From contig PNAJ01000061.1 of assembly GCA_003170295.1 (NCBI GenBank), positions 33,630 to 97,629 of the forward strand: a stretch of 64,000 bases of DNA, written 5' to 3'. Below are positions 1-9,814 of the stretch, one piece after another. The stretch comes from Bryobacterales bacterium (lineage in GTDB: Bacteria; Acidobacteriota; Terriglobia; Bryobacterales; Bryobacteraceae). The first letter of the stretch is position 1. Every line of letters starts with the position of its first letter. The notes beneath the pieces were generated by a model. That model searched no databases. It had not been told where the DNA came from and saw only the letters and a program-made list of their open reading frames with translations. The translations under genes were made by a program, and so were the position numbers.

Positions 1-531
1 GATGAGCCCGATGTTTTGAGCCTCCCGAGCGCCGATAGAATCGCCGGTTGTGAGTAACTCAAACGCACGCTTTTCACTGACCGAACGACGCAGGATTGCC
101 ATAACCATTGCCGGAATGAATCCGATCTTCACTTCGGGATAGCCAAACTGCGCCGATTCCGCCGCCAGAATGAGGTCGCACGCGGTAGCCAATCCGCAGC
201 CTCCCGCGAGCGCCCGTCCGCGCACCGCCGCGACGACCGGCTTCGGATGATGCCGTATCGCAAGGAACAAATCCGCCAACTCGCGCGCGGTCGCCAGATG
301 ATCCAGCACTCCCGCCTCGGCCGTTCGGTCGAACGCCGCAAGATCCGCTCCGGAACAAAAGTCTTGACCAGCACCCGCAAGCAGGACCACGCGGACTTTT
401 TCATCTTCCGCCGCCAGGGCGAGGGTATCCTTGAGCAGTCCGATCAACTCATCGCTCAGAGCGTTGCGCTTTTCCGGGCGATTGAGCGTAATCCGCGCGA
501 CCGCGCCATCCACGCTATAGAGGATCGACAT
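1..531 (-). CDS. Enoyl-CoA hydratase/isomerase family protein (partial, runs off left edge)
   Basis: Reverse-strand reading from ATG at 531: [29 protein letters not shown]...KPVVAAVRGRALAGGCGLATACDLILAAESAQFGYPEVKIGFIPAMV; crotonase fold motifs. Not in the ORF track because it has no stop inside the window. Confidence 0.9.
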   Translation of the reverse strand, partial: MSILYSVDGAVARITLNRPEKRNALSDELIGLLKDTLALAAEDEKVRVVLLAGAGQDFCSGADLAAFDRTAEAGVLDHLATARELADLFLAIRHHPKPVVAAVRGRALAGGCGLATACDLILAAESAQFGYPEVKIGFIPAMVMAILRRSVSEKRAFELLTTGDSIGAREAQNIGLI

Positions 532-838
532 CGATTTCCATCCGCAACAACGCCGAGCTGTATGTTTTACCTTGAGGATCGGCTTTCAGGGCGAGCGTCC
601 CTCCGCCGTCCAGGCTTTCATGAAGAAGAAAGTTCAGCGCACCTAAATTCGGCAGTTCATAGCGCTGCACTTTACCCAAACAAACTCCGGCGAAATGTTC
701 TTTCACCCGCTCGGCCGTAACCTCGCGCACGAGAATCGGGTAGTACTCCGGCTTGCGCGCGATGATGCCGACGTTCGCCGTGTCGCCTTTATCACCGGAG
801 CGCGCGTGCGCCAGTTCAATTAGTTTTCGCTTGGCCAT
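515..838 (-). CDS. AtuA C-terminal-like (ferredoxin-fold) small subunit protein
   Basis: [41 protein letters not shown]...; [12 protein letters not shown] motif; sits directly after the AtuA-like ORF with a 19-nt overlap. Confidence 0.8.
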   Translation of the reverse strand: MAKRKLIELAHARSGDKGDTANVGIIARKPEYYPILVREVTAERVKEHFAGVCLGKVQRYELPNLGALNFLLHESLDGGGTLALKADPQGKTYSSALLRMEIDVDPL

Positions 839-2190
839 ACCGTCACCTCCGGCGTTAGCTCGCGCTTTGGAATCAAAGCCGGCCAATATGCTACGATTTC
901 TTCAACTCTTGGCCGTCCGCCGCCGAGCCCGGTTACGATAGGCGGACCATTCAAAGCCAACGGCGCGAGCTCTTTCGTGAATCGCTCCACAGCTGCGCGA
1001 TTCTCCGAACGCACACCGATTCGCAAAACAACTTCAGGCAATTGCGCCGCGATCTCAGGCGATGGTTCAGCAGCCGCGATGCCGTGGCATGCGTTGGCAC
1101 CTAGAAACTCCGTGCGCACGGCGTCGAAGCGCAATCCCAAACGATCCAAGCGTTGCCGCAAAATGTGATCCGCGGCACGCGCTTTTTTATACGCGTCGGG
1201 CCACGCGTACACCATCGATCCGATGGACTTGAATCCCGCCGAATAACTGATCGAAACCTTGTAGAAGTCGGTCGCCGCACGACCGCGAATGCCCGAGAAG
1301 CGCACGCGATCCGGGCCGGCCTGATCCAGATGAATCGTGGTGAAATCCGCCACACAATCCGGGGTTATGTATTCGCGCGGATCGCCCATCTCGTAAAGCA
1401 ACTGCTCCTTCACCGAAGCGACCGTTACCCGCCCGCCAGTGCCCGCATGCTTCGTGAGACAGAACGTCCCGTCCGGCTCAGCCTCGACGATTGGATAGCC
1501 GACATCCTCCAGGTGCGGAATTGTTTCCCAATCCACTTGGCAGTTCCCACCGGTCGATTGAGCGCCGCACTCGATGCTATGTCCCGCGATGGTGCCGGCG
1601 GAGAGCTTGTTCCAATCGTCGGCCTTCCAACCGAATTCGTGGATCATGGGCGCAAGTGCGAGACCGGTATCGGTGACGCGCCCCGTGATGACGATCTCCG
1701 CGCCCTTCGTCAGCGCATCCACGACCGGCCAAGCGCCGAAGTAAACGTTCGCGCTCTGCACATTCGCCCAAATGGCCGCGAGAGGCTCCCCAGTATCCAT
1801 ATTCTTCAACTCAATGCCGCGCGCGAGAAATGAGTCGAGCCGCTCCATGATGTCATCGCCTGCTACAGTCGCGACGCTCACCGAGATTCCCTGCCGCTTC
1901 GCCACATCGAGCACGGCGTCTTTGCACGCGGTAGGATTCACGCCGCCCGCATTGGCGATCACTCGAATACGCCGCTGCTTTAAATCTGGAAGCACGCGAG
2001 CGATCATGTCGACGAAATCGCGTGCATACCCGGTCTTCGGGTCTCGCGATCGCTGCTTTTGCAGGATCGACATCGTCACCTCGGCCAGATAGTCGAGCGT
2101 CAGATAATCGATGGGCCCGCGCCGCACCTGTTCCACGGGTGCTTCCAGCGAATCGCCCCAGAACCCTTGTCCATTCGCAATTCGAATCAT
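820..2190 (-). CDS. Acyclic terpene utilization AtuA-like family protein (DUF1446)
   Basis: 456-aa [49 protein letters not shown]...; family-typical N-terminus and operon context with acyl-CoA enzymes. Confidence 0.85.
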   Translation of the reverse strand: MIRIANGQGFWGDSLEAPVEQVRRGPIDYLTLDYLAEVTMSILQKQRSRDPKTGYARDFVDMIARVLPDLKQRRIRVIANAGGVNPTACKDAVLDVAKRQGISVSVATVAGDDIMERLDSFLARGIELKNMDTGEPLAAIWANVQSANVYFGAWPVVDALTKGAEIVITGRVTDTGLALAPMIHEFGWKADDWNKLSAGTIAGHSIECGAQSTGGNCQVDWETIPHLEDVGYPIVEAEPDGTFCLTKHAGTGGRVTVASVKEQLLYEMGDPREYITPDCVADFTTIHLDQAGPDRVRFSGIRGRAATDFYKVSISYSAGFKSIGSMVYAWPDAYKKARAADHILRQRLDRLGLRFDAVRTEFLGANACHGIAAAEPSPEIAAQLPEVVLRIGVRSENRAAVERFTKELAPLALNGPPIVTGLGGGRPRVEEIVAYWPALIPKRELTPEVTVWPSEN

Positions 2191-2193
2191 GTC

Positions 2194-4551
2194 TTATTCG
2201 CGCGAGCCGACTGCGGTCTTCGGCGCCACCCGCAACCTGATCGCTTGTGGTGACGCGTACGAACTCTGCTGACTGGAGCGTGTCTCAATCGCACCCGAGA
2301 CGTAAATGAGCTGGTCCACCGGCTCCGCATTCGGCAATGCTTCGATCATGAAGCTGCGGCGCGACTCATCCTCATTGAGGAGCACACCATTCAATCCGAT
2401 GTCGAGCACCCGGACGCGAGGCGGCAGATTACGAACCTCCACGGGAACGCGTCCCCGAAAATCGCCCTGCCTCGCGATGGAGACAGTGATCTCCGCCGAC
2501 CCGCCAGGCTCGATCGTGACCTCCTTGGTTTCGGCGGTCATCAAGATATCGGCACGAGGCATCAGCGAAATCAATTTCAAATGATCTTCCGGGCTCGCCA
2601 AACGCACGGTGGTCGCGCCACCGATTAAGGCTTTACCCGTGGCTTTGAGTGGCGCTGCCCCATCTAGAGTCGCGTTCGAATCCGCACTCAGCGCGATGGT
2701 CGCCGAGACTTGACCGGCGGCGATCATGCCGCTCGATGCATGCAAACCGACGGGCAGATCGGCAAGTGAAACACTGATCGGCCCATCGAATCCATGTTTT
2801 CTAAGGGTAGTAACGGTAAGGGGAATCGTGCCGCCGGCGGGCACATTGGGATTTCGCGGATTCACTGTCAACCTAAAGTCCGGACGAGGATGCCGGGCCG
2901 TGAGACGATAGCCGTAGGTTTCGCCGCCGAGGCCTTGTACATCGCGAATGCAAACAATGTAATCTCCATCAGCGGGAGCGGTAAAGTGCAACAGGGAATC
3001 TTTCCCATAGCCCGGACCGCCGTCGTCGTTGCGATAGAACAGATGCGCGATGGGCAACCCATTCGGCGACAACTTCGTTCCGGGCGGATGGATTTGCACT
3101 TTGTAGAGAGCCGAATCGACCGCGTGCGCTTCCGCCGTCGTGTCGAAGAATGTCAATCTCTGCCCATTGAAGCCCTCGAAAACGGTGTCGTTATCGGGCG
3201 AAAGCGGCAGAGCCTCGGCACGAATAATTTCGCCGCCGATCATGACGTAATCGCCAACCTTGATGCCATCCCACGCCAAAATGCGTAGGCCGCGTCCCGC
3301 CGAATCGTGATCGCGCAAAGTCAGCGCCGTCTCCCACACAGGCCGCCCAATCGCGCGCTCGATCGGCCGTCCCTTCGTGTCGAGAATCTCGAGATAGGAA
3401 TCCAGATCGCTTCCGAGCCGCCGCGCATTCACCTCGAAGACGAGTTGTTCGCCCTTCGAAGCCCGAAAGCGATAACGATTTTCTGCACCAGGTTTGTCGA
3501 TCCGCCCATTCACCGTCACGGGTGTGGCAATGGCGCCTCCTTGCGATTGAACCTCCGGCTCGGCACCCAAGGCGACGCGCACCGTATTAAACGCATTCTC
3601 CGGCCGCAGTGTCAACGTATCTTCGGAATCGGCTGACTGCGTGCCTTCGACTTTGAATTTCGCAGAAGTATGATAGCCACGAGTTGCGAGTTCCGCGGTC
3701 GAGCCCAGTTGCACGCCGAGTGGATACACACTCGACACCAAGGGAAACTCCCCGACCATGATCCGATAGAAATTCCCCGCGCGGCCGCTGCGCTGATAGT
3801 CTTCGATGCGGATATAGTAAGTACCAGCTTTGTCAAAGTGACGCGCGAACATCACTTGGTCTGAACCGCCGTTTTCGCCAAATGTCGCGACCAGATTTAG
3901 ATCGCTGTCGAGAATCGTCACCACCGGCTGCAGTGCGGAGCCAATCAGCATCGCTCCATTCAGAAATGAAAGCTGCTGCCCCGCTTTCACTTGAATCTTG
4001 AAATAGTCGATGTCGCCAGGCCGAGAAATCGTGCCCGCTAAGATCGCCGGCAGGAAGGTCTCGAACGCATTCTCCGGGGTATCGTTCGGCTCCTTATCGG
4101 GAGCTTCGCCGTAATACGGTTCGATGAGCAATTTGCCTTCAGGACTGGTGCCGAGCGGCGTCAATAATCGAAAGCTCACAGGACCGATTTGCGCATCGGG
4201 CGCAACGTCAACCTCGACGGTCACCAGGTTGCGTGGCGGCAGAGGACCTACATCGACTGTTGATGCAGTGCCATTCGAGCCTAGGCGAATATCCGGCAGA
4301 TCCGGCAATTCCTTCACGCGCACGATTCGCCCCATCACACCCGGCTCACTGAAGTAGATCGCGCGGGCATTGGCGAGGTTGAGACCCTCAACGGTAATTT
4401 CAATCGTGGTCCCGCGCGCGACCCCGAGCGGGGAAACCGAGTTGAGCGTTGGGGGAGTAATTCGGGTACCCGTCGGATGATCGCTGCTTCCGGCGATCGC
4501 CGACACTGCGAGTCCCACGCCAATGCTATTTCGCAGCCAACTCGTTCGCAT
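2194..4551 (-). CDS. Secreted protein with pre-peptidase C-terminal (PPC)-type domains
   Basis: N-terminal signal-like MRTSWLRNSIGVGLAVSAIAGS; repeated beta-rich blocks GDIDYFKIQVKAGQQLSF... and KPGAENRYRFRASKGEQLVFEV; start set at ATG 4551 rather than the track start 4671. Confidence 0.75.
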   Translation of the reverse strand: MRTSWLRNSIGVGLAVSAIAGSSDHPTGTRITPPTLNSVSPLGVARGTTIEITVEGLNLANARAIYFSEPGVMGRIVRVKELPDLPDIRLGSNGTASTVDVGPLPPRNLVTVEVDVAPDAQIGPVSFRLLTPLGTSPEGKLLIEPYYGEAPDKEPNDTPENAFETFLPAILAGTISRPGDIDYFKIQVKAGQQLSFLNGAMLIGSALQPVVTILDSDLNLVATFGENGGSDQVMFARHFDKAGTYYIRIEDYQRSGRAGNFYRIMVGEFPLVSSVYPLGVQLGSTAELATRGYHTSAKFKVEGTQSADSEDTLTLRPENAFNTVRVALGAEPEVQSQGGAIATPVTVNGRIDKPGAENRYRFRASKGEQLVFEVNARRLGSDLDSYLEILDTKGRPIERAIGRPVWETALTLRDHDSAGRGLRILAWDGIKVGDYVMIGGEIIRAEALPLSPDNDTVFEGFNGQRLTFFDTTAEAHAVDSALYKVQIHPPGTKLSPNGLPIAHLFYRNDDGGPGYGKDSLLHFTAPADGDYIVCIRDVQGLGGETYGYRLTARHPRPDFRLTVNPRNPNVPAGGTIPLTVTTLRKHGFDGPISVSLADLPVGLHASSGMIAAGQVSATIALSADSNATLDGAAPLKATGKALIGGATTVRLASPEDHLKLISLMPRADILMTAETKEVTIEPGGSAEITVSIARQGDFRGRVPVEVRNLPPRVRVLDIGLNGVLLNEDESRRSFMIEALPNAEPVDQLIYVSGAIETRSSQQSSYASPQAIRLRVAPKTAVGSRE

Positions 4552-5464
4552 GATCGACTTCATAAATCTCCAAAACTCCATTAAACAGTCCCGCCGCGAG
4601 AGAGTTTCCATCCGGGGAAAACTCGAGTCCGAAGGCCCAGTCTGGCTGATTCGGCATCGCGCGCACTTCACTTAGATCCGCCGCCCGAAACAATTTGATC
4701 GTTCGGTCCGCCGACGCCGATGCGAGATATTTCCCATCCGGCGACCAGGCGATTTTTAAGATCGCGCCCAGGTGAGCGATGAGAACGTTTTCAATCGCGC
4801 CCTCCTTCTCGGCGAGCTTCCATACGCGAATGGTTTTGTCGAGCCCGCCCGCTGCCACACGCGACCCGTCGGGGGAGAGCGCAATCGAATTAACGCCATC
4901 GGTGGGATCGGAAAGCGTATAAATGCGCGCACCCGTTGGGACGTCCCAGATCTTTATTGACCGGTCCGCCGCGCCGGACACAAGCCGCTTGCCATCTGGC
5001 GTGAACGCCAGCGCGTAGATCGAATCCACATGATCGCGGAGCGTGCGGATTTCCTTGCCGTCCGATGGATTCCACAGCTTGATCAGCTTGTCGTAACTCG
5101 CAGTGGCAATGATCGCGCCATCCGGCGAAAACGCGACCGCATAGATGGAATCGGAATGCCCGGCAATCGTAGATGTCACAGCTTGCGTGCTCACGTTCCA
5201 GATTTTTACTTCTCCTTTGCGAGCAGGCAGGCCGCCAGCGGCGGCGAGCAATCTTCCGTCGTGAGAAAATGCGACGGCGCGCACGGCCTCGGCGCTTCCA
5301 GAAAACGTCGCGACGGTCTTCTTGGTACTGGCGTTCACCAAGCGCGTCTCTTTATATCCACCGAGCGCGATGGTTGCGCCGTCAGGCGCCCAGGCAAGCG
5401 AATAAATCTGACTCGCCGGCGACGCGAGAGCTAACAGCCCGAGAAAGTGCGCAGCAAATTTCAT
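4526..5464 (-). CDS. WD40 repeat protein, predicted secreted
   Basis: MKFAAHFLGLLALASPASQ signal-like start; repeated ...VAFSPDGAIIATASYDKLIKLWNPSDGKE... units. Confidence 0.9.
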   Translation of the reverse strand: MKFAAHFLGLLALASPASQIYSLAWAPDGATIALGGYKETRLVNASTKKTVATFSGSAEAVRAVAFSHDGRLLAAAGGLPARKGEVKIWNVSTQAVTSTIAGHSDSIYAVAFSPDGAIIATASYDKLIKLWNPSDGKEIRTLRDHVDSIYALAFTPDGKRLVSGAADRSIKIWDVPTGARIYTLSDPTDGVNSIALSPDGSRVAAGGLDKTIRVWKLAEKEGAIENVLIAHLGAILKIAWSPDGKYLASASADRTIKLFRAADLSEVRAMPNQPDWAFGLEFSPDGNSLAAGLFNGVLEIYEVDHANELAAK

Positions 5465-7890
5465 TAGTGATTGAATAAGAATTCTTTGCAGGTGAGCATC
5501 GCCCACACCATGTCTTCTAATGCTTGCCGATGCGAGTCGCGGCGGGCCTCCTCGGTGCCTTTTTCAAGACGCGCCTTCTCGAGCGCAGCCGCAAGGGCCG
5601 ATTGCTCCGCATCCGTCGGATAGCGGCTGAACGCCGAAAGATACATGTACTCAAGGATGCGGCGGTCCGATAGCCCGAGCTTCAGGAAAAGGGCGATCGT
5701 GCCCTCAGGCGAGCTCAATTTTTTATTCAGGGTATCGCCGTTGATCACGTGCAGGGCCTGTGTAATCGTCGGATCGGAAGCACGCTCCGCCGCGTCGCAC
5801 AGGATCCGCGCAGGTCGTCCAAATGAGGCCAAAAAGTCCGATTTCACTTGGGTATCCGGCAGTTGCAAAGCGCGCGTACCCACCGGAAAACCCGCGAAAG
5901 CGGTCGGCGCACCCGTCACTTGCGACATCGCGTCGAGAATCACCTCGGCATTCAAGCGGCGAATGATGTGCTTCGAATAATAGATATTGTCCGATTGATT
6001 CGTCCCGTTCGCCTCGCTCGAAAGCTGATACAGGCTGGAATTCATAATGGTGCGGATCAGCCTTTGAACGTCGTATCCGTGCTCGATGAAATCTTTGCAC
6101 AGCGCCGCGAGCAGCTCTTCGTTCGATGCGGGATTGGTGGCGCGCAGATCGTCCATCGGGTCCACCAAGCCGCGGCCCATGAAGTTCGCCCACACGCGAT
6201 TGACGATGGTGCGCGAGAACATCGCGTTCTCCGGACTCGTCAGCCACTTAGCGAATACAATCCGGCGGTCCTCGGTGGAATCGAGCGAAATGCTGACGCC
6301 ATCGAGCGGCGCCGGTGGCAGCGGACGCGCCAGCTTTGGATGCAGCACGTCTCCGGAGGCCTTTGCGAATACGATGTTCTCACCCGCCATCGTGCCGTTC
6401 TTCACGCCGACACGCGCGAACAGATTCGCCATCTGGTAGTACTGCGTCTGCGTCCACTTTTCGAGCGGATGATTGTGGCAGCGCGCGCACAGAATGCGTT
6501 GTCCCAGAAACGCCTGTGTGGCGTTCTCACTCAACTCGATTGGATCTTTATGCAGAACGAAATAATTCAGCGCGCCGTTCTCTCGTGTGCTTCCGGAAGT
6601 CAGGAAAATATCGCGCGCAAACTTATCCCAAGGCTTGTTTTGTTTGACCGATTCGCGAATCCAATCGTAGAACGCCCACATCGCCGTCGAATTCAAGCGC
6701 CGGCTCGAAACCAGGAGCAGATCTGACCACTTATACGACCAATAATCGACAAACTCATCGCGCTGGATCAGCCGGTCAATCAACTTGGCACGCTTGTCCG
6801 CCGCGGTATCGGCGAGAAAGTTCTCGACGTCCTCTGATGTCGGCAGTACTCCGATCGCGTCAAGATACGCGCGCCGCAAAAACTCGGCATCACTCGCGAT
6901 CTTCGAGGGCGCAAGGTGCAGATTCTTCCACTTTGCGACCGCTAGATCGTCGATGAAATTGCGCCGCGGATATTGGCGGTACGTATCCGCGTCGATTTCA
7001 TTCGCAAAAGGCACCGATAGGCGGGAATACAAGACTTGGCTTGCATACCCGAGGGTGATCGCCGCTTCGCCCGAGCCGTTCATCTTCACGCGGCCCCAAT
7101 CGTCCACCGTTGCCACGCCCTCGTTGCTCGAGCCGAACTTCACCCAGCGCGTGACATCCTCGGAATGCCCGTCGGAATACTTCGCGCGAACCACTAACTG
7201 CTGCTCGGCCTCCGGCGCTAGCACCGCAGCAGTTGGGAACACTTCCAGCCCGCGAATCTGCACGTCTCCTAAAGACGGAGGAGCCGCGCCCGCCGCAATC
7301 CACTCCTCGATCACTCGATACTCGAGCGAGTCCTTCGCGAACCGCTTGCCACCCCCGTGTGGAATCGCAAAGGAAGGCTTCGCGACGATCAGGCTCGAGG
7401 CTGGATCGGTCAGCGACACGCGGCGGCCTAGCGATTGCCGCGTCAGCGTGTCGTAATCCGCATCCGGATCATAGCCGCGCAGTGATAGCTTGAAGCCGTT
7501 TTTTCCCGCCAGTGCGCCATGGCACGCGCCCTGGTTGCAGCCCATCTTCGTCATGACCGGAATGACGTGATTGCGAAAACTCCACGTGAATGGCGCGTGC
7601 GAATCCTTCACGCGCACCGCGACCGTCGCACTGATTCCTTTCGCGCGAGCCGTGATCTTAGCTTCGCCGTCGCCGGCGGGCCGCACTAGTCCGTGCTCAT
7701 CGACGATGGCAGTCTTCGGATCGGACGATGACCATTCCGCCATGCGCGTCCAGTCTTCTTGATGACTTGCGAGCGCCGCTTCGGCGACCATTTGCTGCCT
7801 CGCCTCGGGACCAGTCAATTCGATTGAAGCCGGAAGCAACACGATCTTCTGCGCCAATAACGGAACGGCGCACAGAAACAACAGTCTCAC
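5464..7890 (-). CDS. Ig-like/DUF1549/DUF1553 domain protein (planctomycete-type cytochrome family)
   Basis: MGCNQGACHGALAGKNGFKLSLRGYDPDADYD; ILCARCHNHPLEKWTQ; FSRTIVNRVWANFMGRGLVDPMDDLRATNP typical of DUF1549/DUF1553. Confidence 0.9.
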   Translation of the reverse strand: MRLLFLCAVPLLAQKIVLLPASIELTGPEARQQMVAEAALASHQEDWTRMAEWSSSDPKTAIVDEHGLVRPAGDGEAKITARAKGISATVAVRVKDSHAPFTWSFRNHVIPVMTKMGCNQGACHGALAGKNGFKLSLRGYDPDADYDTLTRQSLGRRVSLTDPASSLIVAKPSFAIPHGGGKRFAKDSLEYRVIEEWIAAGAAPPSLGDVQIRGLEVFPTAAVLAPEAEQQLVVRAKYSDGHSEDVTRWVKFGSSNEGVATVDDWGRVKMNGSGEAAITLGYASQVLYSRLSVPFANEIDADTYRQYPRRNFIDDLAVAKWKNLHLAPSKIASDAEFLRRAYLDAIGVLPTSEDVENFLADTAADKRAKLIDRLIQRDEFVDYWSYKWSDLLLVSSRRLNSTAMWAFYDWIRESVKQNKPWDKFARDIFLTSGSTRENGALNYFVLHKDPIELSENATQAFLGQRILCARCHNHPLEKWTQTQYYQMANLFARVGVKNGTMAGENIVFAKASGDVLHPKLARPLPPAPLDGVSISLDSTEDRRIVFAKWLTSPENAMFSRTIVNRVWANFMGRGLVDPMDDLRATNPASNEELLAALCKDFIEHGYDVQRLIRTIMNSSLYQLSSEANGTNQSDNIYYSKHIIRRLNAEVILDAMSQVTGAPTAFAGFPVGTRALQLPDTQVKSDFLASFGRPARILCDAAERASDPTITQALHVINGDTLNKKLSSPEGTIALFLKLGLSDRRILEYMYLSAFSRYPTDAEQSALAAALEKARLEKGTEEARRDSHRQALEDMVWAMLTCKEFLFNH

Positions 7891-9260
7891 GCGAACAACT
7901 CCTGCACCGGCTCCACCCCTCGATCCACCAGCGGAATCGGCCGTCCCTGCGCGCCCGGCAGCTCCACCGCGAGATCGATGCCGAGTCCTTTATAAACAGT
8001 CGCTGCAATTTGCGCCGGCGTGACAGGATGATCCCTTGGCGCGGCCGCAATTTCGTCCGATGAGCCTACCACCGTGCCGCCCTTCAGCGGTCCTCCTCCC
8101 ATCAGCATCGTCCAGCACTGCGGCCAATGATCGCGCCCGCCCGCGGGATTGATCTTCGGCGTACGCCCGAACTCACCGGTCGCCACGACCATCGTGTTCG
8201 ACAGCAGCCCGCGCTCGCTCAACTCTTCGAGCAGCGACGAATACGCCATATCGAACATCGGCCCCACCAAGTCGCGATAACAGCTGATCGGACTGAACGG
8301 CTTCGACCCGTGAATATCCCACGTGATTTCGTCAAACACGGTCTCGAACATATTGACGGTCACGAATCGGACGCCCGCCTCAATCAGCCGTCGGGCGAGA
8401 AGACAGCTCTGTCCAAATCGATTCATGCCGTATTTTTCGCGAATTTTTTCGGGCTCGCGATATAACTCGAACGCCGCCCGCGCCTTGGCCGACGACATCA
8501 GCGTATACGCCTGGTGAAAGGTCGAATCCAGCAGCCGCGCGTCTTGGGACGTTTCAAATTCGCCGACCGACTTATCGATCATCTCGCGCCAGTTGCGTCT
8601 CCGATCCACCCGTAACGCGGTCAAATAATCCGGAGGCAGCATGTCCGGCACCCTGAAGTTCGGATCCGATGGATCGGCGTTGAGCACGAACGGATCGAAT
8701 GCCTTGCCGAGATAACCAGCCGATTGCCCATGCGGCATGTTCCCGCCCGTATTGCCGATCGGCCGCGGCAACAGCACGTGCGCGGGCACGTCGCCATTTG
8801 GTCCCTTAAGTTTCGAGAGCACGCAGCCATAATGAGGATGCTCCACGCCACCCTGGAACAGGCGGCCGGTCTGCATCATCTGATGACCGGTATCGTGAAC
8901 TGCTGCCGCCGTGTGATACATGCTGCGGACCAGCGAAAACTTATCGGCATGCTTGGCCGTGCGAGGAAAATTCTCGGAGATTTCGATACCCGGAACGTTC
9001 GTCTTAATCGGCTTATACGGCCCGCGAATCTCTACCGGCGCGTTCGGCTTCATGTCGAACGTGTCGAGCTGGGACGGCCCGCCAATCAACATTAAGAGGA
9101 TGCAGTTCGTATCGCTCGATGCAGTCGCGCCCGACGCCCGCAGCGCAAACCAGTCCGTCAAGCTCAAGCCAAGGGCTGCGAGCGACCCGGCATGCAGAAA
9201 ATCCCGCCTTCGCAACCCGTCGCAAAACTCGACCGGTCGGTCGGCGTCCAGACGAAACAT
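7887..9260 (-). CDS. DUF1501 domain-containing protein
   Basis: RRDFLHAGSLAALGLSLTDWFALRASG (Tat-like leader), LLMLIGGPSQLDTFDMKPNAP, MVVATGEFGRTPKINPAGGRDHWPQCWTMLMGGGPLKGG. Confidence 0.92.
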   Translation of the reverse strand: MFRLDADRPVEFCDGLRRRDFLHAGSLAALGLSLTDWFALRASGATASSDTNCILLMLIGGPSQLDTFDMKPNAPVEIRGPYKPIKTNVPGIEISENFPRTAKHADKFSLVRSMYHTAAAVHDTGHQMMQTGRLFQGGVEHPHYGCVLSKLKGPNGDVPAHVLLPRPIGNTGGNMPHGQSAGYLGKAFDPFVLNADPSDPNFRVPDMLPPDYLTALRVDRRRNWREMIDKSVGEFETSQDARLLDSTFHQAYTLMSSAKARAAFELYREPEKIREKYGMNRFGQSCLLARRLIEAGVRFVTVNMFETVFDEITWDIHGSKPFSPISCYRDLVGPMFDMAYSSLLEELSERGLLSNTMVVATGEFGRTPKINPAGGRDHWPQCWTMLMGGGPLKGGTVVGSSDEIAAAPRDHPVTPAQIAATVYKGLGIDLAVELPGAQGRPIPLVDRGVEPVQELFA

Positions 9261-9288
9261 GGATTTGCCTCCTGGCGACTCGATTCTA

Positions 9289-9759
9289 TCATTCCTGTAG
9301 CGTGCCCGGCCGCGAAACCCGAGAAAATCCTTCTTTCACGCCCGGCGCAACCAGTCTTTCAGCCATTTCTTGGATCACTTCGTCCGGCACCACACGCCCT
9401 CTCGCCCGATTCCGCCGCATGCACTCGTCGACGGGCACGTCGAAGAACACTGCCTCAATCGCGGCATCGAACAAATCGGCCAGCTTGACGTACGGCCGGC
9501 GCTCATATGGCGTCAGATTCGTGGCATCCACATACGTCACTGGACGCCTTAGTTCCAACCGATGCTTCAGCAAATAGCGCAATACTCGAAACACACGCGC
9601 GTGAATGTTTTGGTTGTCGGGGTTGTCCGATAGCAACTCGCGCAGAGCGTCGCTCGAAAGCACTCCGTTTGGCGATTTGGATTGAACCCAGGTAGACTTG
9701 CCAGATCCCGGCAACCCAACCAACAGCACAATCAGCGGTCTCGAAGTCGTTTCCGCCAA
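9289..9759 (-). CDS. AAA/P-loop ATP-binding kinase-like protein
   Basis: LIVLLVGLPGSGKSTWVQSK Walker A; RRPVTYVDATNLTPYERRPYVKLA typical of polynucleotide-kinase-like P-loop proteins. Confidence 0.8.
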   Translation of the reverse strand: MAETTSRPLIVLLVGLPGSGKSTWVQSKSPNGVLSSDALRELLSDNPDNQNIHARVFRVLRYLLKHRLELRRPVTYVDATNLTPYERRPYVKLADLFDAAIEAVFFDVPVDECMRRNRARGRVVPDEVIQEMAERLVAPGVKEGFSRVSRPGTLQE

Positions 9760-9814
9760 GGACCACTTTAACTAAGGAAGGACTCTTGCAGGGACGATAA
9801 GAATTTTGGGACCT

